From positions 1-6,590 of the forward strand of contig JAEYXN010000331.1 of assembly GCA_023431285.1 (NCBI GenBank): a DNA stretch of 6,590 bases, in the 5' to 3' direction. The stretch comes from Bacteroidota bacterium (GTDB taxonomy: Bacteria; Bacteroidota; Bacteroidia; Cytophagales; Cyclobacteriaceae). The translations under genes and the position numbers were made by a program. Each line of letters begins with the position of its first letter. The first letter of the stretch is position 1. The notes under the pieces are model-generated. The model was given only the letters and a program-made list of their open reading frames with translations. It did no database searches and was not told where the DNA came from. Shown piece after piece: positions 1-5,485 of the stretch.

Positions 1-237
1 ATCGAAGGGAAATATTTTCTCGATGCCCTCGCCGCTGGAGTAAACCGTAAACGTGACCCCCTGACTCATGAACAACCGCCGCGCAAGGTCTTCTTTGGCA
101 TTCAGCTCATCGGTCGGGATGTTCTTAAGGAAGTTGTGTACTTTCTTATAGTGGTCCCGGATATCATTTTGCGAATACATTTCATCCCAGACGTTCGGGC
201 TGACAGGGTAGGAGTCGAACAAATCTGTGGCCTTCAT
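1..237 (-). CDS. Circularly permuted ATP-grasp family protein (DUF404/DUF407, COG2308 type), N-terminal part
   Basis: This is the first 79 codons of a gene that continues beyond the left edge. It starts at an ATG whose first base is 237. The visible protein has the usual opening of this family: an aromatic and acidic stretch (WDEMYSQ, residues 17-23), then a basic region ending in DLARRLFMSQG (50-60), then GVTFTVYSSGEGIEKIFPFD (60-79). In relatives the segment 'G-[IV]-T-F-x-V-Y ... E-[KR]-x-F-P-F-D' leads directly into the 'IIPR' of the permuted ATP-grasp core. Such proteins are predicted ATP-dependent carboxylate-amine ligases, and their genes often sit beside an alpha-E domain protein and a transglutaminase-like protein; the substrate is not established. 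The ATP-binding and catalytic residues lie outside the window, so activity cannot be judged. No Shine-Dalgarno is visible before the ATG. Family assignment is confident from the conserved N-terminal block. Confidence 0.88.
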   Translation of the reverse strand, partial: MKATDLFDSYPVSPNVWDEMYSQNDIRDHYKKVHNFLKNIPTDELNAKEDLARRLFMSQGVTFTVYSSGEGIEKIFPFD

Positions 238-261
238 GTACGGTCTTGGTTAGTAGGTTTT

Positions 262-293
262 CTAAATTAATATTTTACGTTTAAACATAAACG
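262..293 (-). promoter_or_regulatory. Possible promoter or operator of the ATP-grasp gene
   Basis: The intergenic stretch upstream of the ATP-grasp start is A/T-rich. Read on the minus strand it holds TTTA (291-288), an 18-base gap, then TAATTTAG (269-262). This resembles the Bacteroidota pattern TTTG-N19/21-TAnnTTTG with one mismatch in each box and a spacer one base short, and would give a leader of about 20 nt. The upstream box lies inside an inverted repeat, CGTTTA-AACA-TAAACG (278-293), which also contains the 8-bp palindrome GTTTAAAC and could be a repressor site. Both calls are weak pattern matches in A/T-rich DNA. Confidence 0.28.
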
Positions 294-337
294 CTGCGCT
301 GATGAGAATTTCTATGCAAACGAAGTAGATGGGAGTA

Positions 338-805
338 TCAGGGGAAAGTTTTTTGATGGGGGGCCTGCTTCCTGTGATATGATGTGTGGCATGTACATTC
401 ACGGCACCAATGCAACGCAGGGACTACTGGGTAATGTGAACCAGGGTAGGAGCTTCGTGTCGATTGGTGGGTGGTATCCGAATTGGAAGGCAAGGATGGC
501 GGTTGGTCTTTGTCGAGCTGACTAAATACTATTGGGTTGTTCTCAATCGAATTGATCTTGAACCCACGGTAAGGACAGAACGCATAGAGCTTACTCTTAA
601 GCTGGCTAAAGCAGTTTTCACACGACAATATTTTATCTACAACAGGAGCGGGTACTGTCGTGGTCTTGATGGTGAATGATTCAGGGATTTCTTTCAGGAA
701 GCTTGATTCATTCCCTTTGAGAGTTATCAAAGACAGCTTGTCTTTTGCCCGTGTAATAGCGACATATAATGATCTTCGTTCCTTGCTGGAAAAAAGTTCT
801 TCGTT
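338..805 (-). pseudogene. C-terminal remnant of a UvrD/PcrA-like superfamily 1 DNA helicase
   Basis: Reading leftward from 805 to a TGA at 338-340, the frame encodes NEELFSSKERRSLYVAITRA followed by KDKL and SLITLKG. The E-R-R-x-L-Y-V-A-[IL]-T-R-A-K block is helicase motif VI of UvrD/PcrA/Rep-type enzymes, which carries the arginine contacting ATP. Everything normally upstream (Walker A, DExx box, motifs III-V) is missing: in this frame the sequence runs into the GC-rich block at 806 and meets TAA at 836-838. The longest ATG-started version (from 730) would begin after motif VI and could not be a helicase. About 130 residues follow motif VI, with cysteines in CENC and FCP, and later WCRECTC, perhaps a former zinc-binding tail. 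The last ~45 residues, rich in S, H, P and T, may not be native. I infer a 5'-truncated gene left by rearrangement. A functional short protein is possible but unlikely. Confidence 0.74.
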
Positions 806-904
806 GGGGCGCGTCCCTGCGGGCCGGGCTGTCCGTTACAAGTCCTCGCTCCACGCACTTTCCTTACGCTGCTGCGGGCTTTCCACTTCCATCCCTCGCG
901 CGGG
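806..904. repeat. GC-rich, hairpin-prone block resembling a dispersed Bacteroidota intergenic repeat
   Basis: About 100 bases that are clearly richer in G and C than the flanks. The ends carry GCGCG (809-813) and CGCGC (897-901), which are complementary, each next to TCCCT (814-818 and 892-896). Internally AAGTCC (840-845) can pair with GGGCTT (876-881) with one G-T pair, and CGGGC recurs at 820-824 and 875-879. From memory, very similar GC-rich blocks of the form 'GGGCGCGTCCC...CCGGGCTGTCCG...CCATCCCTCGCGC' are scattered between genes in many Bacteroidota; I cannot check this here. Only one copy is in the window, so its repeat status rests on recall plus structure. It has no coding signal: the long plus-strand frame across it is a composition artefact. 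It abuts the truncated helicase exactly where homology stops, so it may mark the breakpoint. Confidence 0.5.
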
Positions 905-997
905 TATTCTCTTCTCAAACCGTCCCCGCTCAATCCATTGTTCTTTTCCCAATGAATACTGGTTGTTGAATATTAACACTATTAGTCATACTTCGCG

Positions 998-1345
998 TCA
1001 CTCTTTCCCCGCAAACCAACTCAACATCCCGCTCACCATCTCCTCGTCATCCGATTCCACTCCAAACAAAATCCCGCCGTTAATCGTCCACCTGATTTCA
1101 GGTCGCGTAGTGAGATTAGCTGCCTCAATCTTTGCCGCATCGCAGTACGAGTCTGTAAAGATCACAGTCACAAAAGCAGATATACCATTCAAACGGAATT
1201 TGAATCCTGCTATAATATCGTCAGCTCCACTCAGCTCGCCAGCGTCAAATGGAACCGGCTCAAGCTCGTCATCAACCTTGCTTAAAAAATACTCAACCCG
1301 TGACTTGTCTGGATGAGTGATATCTAAACGGATAGTGTTCTTCAT
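998..1345 (-). CDS. Small conserved-looking protein of unknown function (115 aa)
   Basis: A complete 115-codon gene from ATG (first base 1345) to TGA (998-1000), read away from the pnuC operon. I do not recognise the family. The protein is acidic and soluble-looking, with no signal peptide, membrane segment or cysteine cluster. Its pattern suggests a small alpha/beta fold: MKNTIRLDIT and a DKSRVEYFLSKV helix (residues 13-24), an acidic DDELEPVPFD stretch (25-34), strand-like GFKFRLNGISAFVTVIFT (47-64), a helix CDAAKIEAANL (68-78), then WTINGGILFGVESDDEE (85-101) and a C-terminal helix ending in WFAGKE. The hydrophobic periodicity and clean frame favour a real gene over a shadow, and the overlapping plus-strand frame lacks such features. 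It shares a 57-bp divergent intergenic region with pnuC, so the two could share regulation, but nothing ties it to NAD metabolism. Confidence 0.72.
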   Translation of the reverse strand: MKNTIRLDITHPDKSRVEYFLSKVDDELEPVPFDAGELSGADDIIAGFKFRLNGISAFVTVIFTDSYCDAAKIEAANLTTRPEIRWTINGGILFGVESDDEEMVSGMLSWFAGKE

Positions 1346-1402
1346 GTTTCAAGATAAATTGATTCGCCGAAAATATCCCCCTATCATTCACTATAATTGT
1401 AT
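1346..1402. promoter_or_regulatory. Divergent intergenic region between the 115-aa gene and pnuC
   Basis: These 57 bases separate two outward-facing starts (1345 minus, 1403 plus), so promoters for both units are expected here or just inside the genes. No box pair matching the Bacteroidota consensus could be placed convincingly. TATAATTG (1392-1399) is one mismatch from TAnnTTTG, but it lies too close to the pnuC ATG and lacks a TTTG partner at the right distance. There is no Shine-Dalgarno before pnuC, and no room for a riboswitch. The regulatory role is inferred from gene layout only. Confidence 0.4.
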
Positions 1403-1972
1403 ATGACCTGGATCGAAGGAATTGCTGCGCTTTTCGGCGTGATCAGCGTATGGCTTACCATTAAACAAAGAATCTGGTGCTGGCCAGCCGGACTTGTACA
1501 AGTTTTCCTGTACATCTTCGTCTTCGTCGAAGCGCGATTGTATGCCGATGTCGTCCTTCATATCATCTACGTTTGCCTCTGCATATATGGGTGGGTTTAC
1601 TGGTCCGAACGAAATAGGACAGTATTACCCGTGTCGTCATCACCCGATCTCCCCAGGTGGATCGTGGTACTGGTCGCCGGTACTTTTATTTCCGGATATG
1701 CATTCAGCACATTCACTGCGGCTGATGCACCTTACATCGACTCCTTTGTTGTCGTGGCAAGCCTCATAGCCCAATGGTTGATGGCGCGTAAGAAAGTTGA
1801 GTCATGGTATTTCTGGATCGCCGCAGATGTGGTCGCCATCTTCTTATACCTCTACAAAGACCTGTGGATTACCTCCGCTCTATACGCGGTCTTTCTGGTA
1901 ATGGCCATCTCGGGATTCATTGCATGGCGCAAAGACATGCAGACCGACGAACTTCTTACTGAACCTGTATGA
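1403..1972 (+). CDS. pnuC: Nicotinamide riboside transporter PnuC
   Basis: An integral inner-membrane protein of 189 residues that imports nicotinamide riboside by facilitated diffusion, trapped by phosphorylation inside the cell. About seven hydrophobic segments fit the family: residues 4-20, 28-43, 48-65, 85-102, 111-128, 136-150 and 155-174. Family marks are the aromatic WCWPAG (25-30), YAD (47-49), the IYGWVYW block (61-67), then D113 and SLIAQWLMARK (120-130), E133-W135, W138 and D142, ending in SALYAVFL and GFIAW. Its length is normal. The ATG at 1403 is preferred over an in-frame TTG at 1397 because the protein then begins MTWIEGIAALFG, as in relatives. Thiamine-transporting PnuT proteins share this fold, but the next gene is nadR, which points to nicotinamide riboside. 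The stop overlaps the nadR start (ATGA, 1969-1972), implying coupled translation. Confidence 0.95.
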   Translation: MTWIEGIAALFGVISVWLTIKQRIWCWPAGLVQVFLYIFVFVEARLYADVVLHIIYVCLCIYGWVYWSERNRTVLPVSSSPDLPRWIVVLVAGTFISGYAFSTFTAADAPYIDSFVVVASLIAQWLMARKKVESWYFWIAADVVAIFLYLYKDLWITSALYAVFLVMAISGFIAWRKDMQTDELLTEPV

Positions 1973-2964
1973 AAAAAGTAGGAATGACCCTCGGCAAATT
2001 CGCCCCTTTACATCGGGGACATCAGCATCTCATTGAGCAGGCCATACAAAATACCGATGAACAAATTATTGTTATCTATGATGCAAAAGAGGTAACTCCG
2101 GTTCCTCTCAGAACACGCGCTGGTTGGATCAGGTCACTCTATCCCAATGTTACTGTCATCGAGGGAAAAGATGGCCCGACGGTCAGCGGATACACTGACG
2201 AAATAAAAAAGATTCAGGAAGATTACATTCTCGGTCTGCTCAACGGAAAGCGGATAACACATTTCTTCTCCAGCGAGCCTTATGGCGAACATATGAGCAA
2301 CGCTCTCAATGCCATTAATGTTGTCGTTGACCTTGACCGAATTCGCTTTCCGATTTCAGGCACGGCTATCCGGGAGGATGTTTTCGAAAACCGGAATTTC
2401 ATCCATCCGGTGGTTTACAAAGACCTCATCACCAACATTGTCTTTCTTGGTGCGCCGTCAACGGGCAAAACGACTATCGCAGAAGCTTGTGCCAGACACT
2501 TTGGTACGGTGTGGATGCCTGAATACGGCAGAGAATACTGGGAGAAAAATAACATCGATCGAAGACTCACCCTGGAACAACTTGTCGAAATTGCAGAAGG
2601 CCATCTTGAACGTGAAGACAAACTACTTTATGAGTCAAGGGATTTTTTGTTCACTGACACCAATGCCACCACTACCTACATGTTTTCTCATTATTATCAC
2701 GGTAGTGCTCTGCCGCGATTGCATCTGCTTGCAGAGTTGGCCAAAGGCCGATATCAGGTTACTTTTCTCTGTGATACGGACATCCCATACGACGATACCT
2801 GGGATAGGTCAGGCGATTCTAACCGGTTGGAATTTCAGGAACAAATCATCGATGATCTCAATAAGAGAAATATTCCCTATATTTTACTAAGCGGAAACAT
2901 AGATGACCGTGTCGCTAAAGTTGAAGCAACGTTGAAAACATTTAAAAGATATTCACCGCTATGA
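1969..2964 (+). CDS. nadR: Bifunctional NMN adenylyltransferase / ribosylnicotinamide kinase, NadR-type
   Basis: A cytoplasmic NAD salvage enzyme of 331 residues with two domains. The N-terminal nucleotidylyltransferase (about 1-150) shows GKFAPLHRGH (9-18), the (H/T)xGH-type nucleotide-binding motif, and ISGTAIR (129-135), the second signature; it adenylylates NMN to NAD+. The C-terminal P-loop kinase (about 155-331) has Walker A GAPSTGKT (161-168), MPEYGREYW (183-191), an acidic strand FLFTDTN (227-232) and DIPYDDTWDRSGDSNR (271-286), typical of ribosylnicotinamide kinase; it phosphorylates nicotinamide riboside to NMN. The N-terminal helix-turn-helix that makes enterobacterial NadR a repressor is absent, so this is an enzyme-only form. 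It sits directly after pnuC, which supplies its substrate, and its TGA overlaps the next ATG (ATGA, 2961-2964), linking it to the MoxR gene. All visible key motifs are intact. Confidence 0.95.
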   Translation: MKKVGMTLGKFAPLHRGHQHLIEQAIQNTDEQIIVIYDAKEVTPVPLRTRAGWIRSLYPNVTVIEGKDGPTVSGYTDEIKKIQEDYILGLLNGKRITHFFSSEPYGEHMSNALNAINVVVDLDRIRFPISGTAIREDVFENRNFIHPVVYKDLITNIVFLGAPSTGKTTIAEACARHFGTVWMPEYGREYWEKNNIDRRLTLEQLVEIAEGHLEREDKLLYESRDFLFTDTNATTTYMFSHYYHGSALPRLHLLAELAKGRYQVTFLCDTDIPYDDTWDRSGDSNRLEFQEQIIDDLNKRNIPYILLSGNIDDRVAKVEATLKTFKRYSPL

Positions 2965-4550
2965 GCGAATTGTTTGATAAAGCATTAGGATTCTTTCAAA
3001 AGGTGCCGCAAGCTCCCACCAATCCGCATCCCGCTGAACCACCTAAAAAGTTCGAGATTGCAGACCTCTACTCCAACGAGGATACTACACGCGAACAACA
3101 GCAGGTTCAGTTGGACGAGAAACTGAGGCAGGCTTATTTCTGGATTACCAATACTGCGATTATCAGTCCATATTACGATATCGAGTACGGCGAAAGTGAT
3201 GCAAAGCACTTTACATTCGGAGACAGCAAAGTCCAGGTGTCATTGCCCACCGAGCAAAGTTATTCAAGCTTTGTGCTGATACCGCTTCTTAACCTGGTGG
3301 TTCAGGGCAAGTGTCTTATCGTAGGCGGACCCGGGCGTGGGAAAACCGCTACTTCTATATTGCTTGGCCTTCTGGCGGGATATTCAAAGACCGACGTTCT
3401 TCGCGCCATTCAACATGGCCAACCCCAAATGACGATCAGCGATCTGCTTGGTCATCCATTACCAGCGGATATGGTCAAAGCTGAGAAAACCTCTGATATC
3501 AGAATTGCCTGGCGAAAATGGCTCGGCATGCGGGTGAAAATTATCGACGAGTACAACCGTATTCCTACACGCACGCAATCTGCCCTGCTCACTGTGCTGG
3601 CGGATAACTATGCGGAAATTTTCGACCAGATCTTTGAGTGCCCTCCTTCAGCATGGTACCTTACCGCGAATGATGACGCGGGCGGAGGAACTTATCAGGT
3701 AATAGAGGCGCTTAAAGACCGGATCGATATTGTGATCCGTGCGTTTCATTTCAATACCCGCTTCATCGAAGACCTCCAGAAACGCATCGAGCTTAATTTT
3801 AAACCGGAGTCGATGATCCCCGAGGAGATTATCTTTACAGAAGAAGAACTCCAGCAAGTCAATAAGCAGATCAGATCGGTCGAGATTCCGACTCCCCTCC
3901 GTAAGCGCCTCGAATTCTTCTGCAGGAATTTCGAATTCTTTGAGCCTGCATCCGACAGGCTGGAGTACATGACGAAAGACACAGCAAAACTATCTGGTCT
4001 CGACTTCCATACCCTGTTTCGTCAGGATAACGGGAAGGATCATGTTAAAGATCTTGGGTCGCAAACCGTCAATGGACTTTCAGTAAGAAAAATCCAAACG
4101 CTGCTGATCTTTTCAAAAGCACTGGCTTACTTTCGTGGAAATAGGACCGTTGAACTTGAAGACATCCGTCAGATTCTGCCTTTTGTTTTACACGACACAT
4201 TCACACCTTACCTTGAGTCGCCATTCTTCGATCAACCAGGAAATGAAAAGTACAGAGTAGACCGCATCATCTGGATAAGGAAACTTTTCGACCTTTCCTG
4301 TGAGGATTACCTCAGCCAGAATCTGGACAACGATGATCCCGTTGACAAGTTTGAGGCTGAGTTCCGGAAAGGATTGGAGAACGTTACGCTTCGCGAAATC
4401 GAGAAACGGTTACTCGATATCGAAAAACAAATGGCGGCGTGGTCGAAAGACAAAAAATTGTATGGCAACAGGGCTGATGATATTTTAAAGTTGAAGTACT
4501 TCTATCAGCGTTATAGCAACTACCGACGTTGGCTCCAATGGAAAAAGTAA
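2961..4550 (+). CDS. MoxR-family AAA+ ATPase with extended N- and C-terminal regions
   Basis: A 529-residue ATPase. The core runs from about 95 to 415: Walker A GGPGRGKT (122-129), Walker B KIIDEYNR (193-200), sensor 1 TAND (235-238), arginine finger R254 in ALKDRID, and a lid with SVRK (R376 as probable sensor 2) leading to RTVELEDIRQILPFVLHD (395-412). The DEYNR box, the GTYQVIEALKDR stretch and the lid mark the MoxR family, whose members act with a vWA partner to remodel or activate client proteins. Unusual is the length: most stand-alone MoxR proteins are about 300-380 residues, whereas this has ~95 extra at the front (Pro-rich 16-28, then charged helix) and ~115 at the end (helical, charged, possibly coiled coil 465-515, basic-aromatic tail). 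These extensions may bind the two following gene products. No membrane segment. It overlaps nadR by 4 nt and the next gene by 13 nt, with no Shine-Dalgarno. Confidence 0.93.
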   Translation: MSELFDKALGFFQKVPQAPTNPHPAEPPKKFEIADLYSNEDTTREQQQVQLDEKLRQAYFWITNTAIISPYYDIEYGESDAKHFTFGDSKVQVSLPTEQSYSSFVLIPLLNLVVQGKCLIVGGPGRGKTATSILLGLLAGYSKTDVLRAIQHGQPQMTISDLLGHPLPADMVKAEKTSDIRIAWRKWLGMRVKIIDEYNRIPTRTQSALLTVLADNYAEIFDQIFECPPSAWYLTANDDAGGGTYQVIEALKDRIDIVIRAFHFNTRFIEDLQKRIELNFKPESMIPEEIIFTEEELQQVNKQIRSVEIPTPLRKRLEFFCRNFEFFEPASDRLEYMTKDTAKLSGLDFHTLFRQDNGKDHVKDLGSQTVNGLSVRKIQTLLIFSKALAYFRGNRTVELEDIRQILPFVLHDTFTPYLESPFFDQPGNEKYRVDRIIWIRKLFDLSCEDYLSQNLDNDDPVDKFEAEFRKGLENVTLREIEKRLLDIEKQMAAWSKDKKLYGNRADDILKLKYFYQRYSNYRRWLQWKK

Positions 4551-5485
4551 CGCATGCGCCACTGATCGCCCACCTGAAAAGCAATGCTGAGCAGTACAAT
4601 CAAATGTACCGCGAGCAGGAATTGCGTTTTGGCTCGATGCCGGATCGATTGATCAATGACTGGATTGTTCAAACTGTTGAACCGATCGTTCGGGCAACAT
4701 CAAAAACGGAGGATGAATCCGGAAAGATTTTCAGAGAGCTTTACAGGAGTCTCCTTCCATTGCTGGGAAACCAACTCGCAATTACTTTTGAAAAAGAGTA
4801 TCACGCAGCCTGGGCCATGATCGCGAGTACCCCACACCTTGCTCAAACATCGCCACAACGTCTGATCAACGCCATCAACAGTGCATTGATCAGTATCCGA
4901 AAGTACAGACCCGATCAGGTGACCACCTGGATTAATCACATGACGTCGGTTATACATCACTGCCAGACCATTGATGAATTACTGCATTGCGGGCGCGTCT
5001 TTGCCTGGACGTGTGGCCTTGTACAATTGAGAGCTAAGGGAATCGAATCGCTCGGTTCATTGTCTGATCGGCTTCTGGAAATCTTCACACAAAGGACGGG
5101 CTTCAATGCTCAGGAGCTGATCAGTCGTCGCTGGTCATCAGAGAAGCCGGTGTTTGTCGGCGTTGCAGGTGGGTTTGCCGGTCTCGATGGAGTTTTTACT
5201 GAGCAGCCAACGCTGTCCCTATACGGCGATCAGATAATGGCCAAAGATGATCGTACCATCTGTGCCGTATATGCTGACTTGTTTGGGACGCTCGTACTAC
5301 CTGATATTCCTGTATTAAACCGTGACCTACAAACAAAAGGCAAAGAAGATTTCCATTCTGTGTTGTCTGAATTCGGAAAACAAACAATCCCGTTTGACGA
5401 CGTTACTTCATCCGTGAGAATAGACAACACGCTTATTATTACGCGCAGCAGTTCATTTCATCTTTTTATTTATGGGTGGAATTGA
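4538..5485 (+). CDS. Unrecognised 315-aa protein of the MoxR/zincin module, possible adaptor subunit
   Basis: I do not recognise this family. The ATG at 4538 gives 315 residues; an in-frame TTG at 4529 would add only three and was not chosen. Residues 1-200 look wholly alpha-helical and soluble, with LIAHLKSNAEQYNQMYREQE (9-28), DRLINDWIVQTVEPIVRA (36-53), repeated leucine/isoleucine heptad-like spacing to about 185, and a few cysteines (142, 151, 159) with no clear metal-site spacing. Residues 205-315 look beta-rich: FVGVAGGFAGLDGVF (206-220) is a small-residue and Gly-rich turn region, followed by TICAVYADLFGTLVLP (240-255) and strand-like IDNTLIITRSSSFHLFIYGW to the end. So it reads as a helical N-terminal domain plus a small beta domain. 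It is wedged between a MoxR ATPase and a metallopeptidase-like protein, overlapping them by 13 and 14 nt. This suggests stoichiometric production and a shared complex, perhaps as adaptor or client-recognition subunit; that role is inferred from position only. Confidence 0.88.
   Translation: MEKVTHAPLIAHLKSNAEQYNQMYREQELRFGSMPDRLINDWIVQTVEPIVRATSKTEDESGKIFRELYRSLLPLLGNQLAITFEKEYHAAWAMIASTPHLAQTSPQRLINAINSALISIRKYRPDQVTTWINHMTSVIHHCQTIDELLHCGRVFAWTCGLVQLRAKGIESLGSLSDRLLEIFTQRTGFNAQELISRRWSSEKPVFVGVAGGFAGLDGVFTEQPTLSLYGDQIMAKDDRTICAVYADLFGTLVLPDIPVLNRDLQTKGKEDFHSVLSEFGKQTIPFDDVTSSVRIDNTLIITRSSSFHLFIYGWN

Noticed and set aside
905..997. Possible gene or terminator between the repeat-like block and the 115-aa gene
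   Set aside because: The stretch has no frame of note and no stable hairpin followed by a T-run on either strand.
660..1316. Long plus-strand open frame (218 codons) across the repeat-like block and the 115-aa gene
   Set aside because: It runs antisense through the helicase motif VI and the 115-aa gene, its product is Ser/Pro/Arg-rich without domains, and it exists because the GC-rich block lacks stops in that frame.
1392..1399. TATAATTG as the -7 box of pnuC
   Set aside because: It ends three bases before the ATG, so transcription would start inside the coding region, and no TTTG box lies at the expected distance.
1397..1402. TTG start for pnuC two codons upstream of the ATG
   Set aside because: The ATG at 1403 gives the normal PnuC N-terminus, and no ribosome-binding signal favours the TTG.
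1969..2964. NadR acting as a transcriptional repressor of pnuC, as in enterobacteria
   Set aside because: The N-terminal helix-turn-helix domain is absent; the protein begins directly with the nucleotidylyltransferase motif.
4529..4537. TTG start adding three residues to the 315-aa protein
   Set aside because: A standard ATG follows immediately at 4538, and overlapping ATG starts are the rule in this operon.
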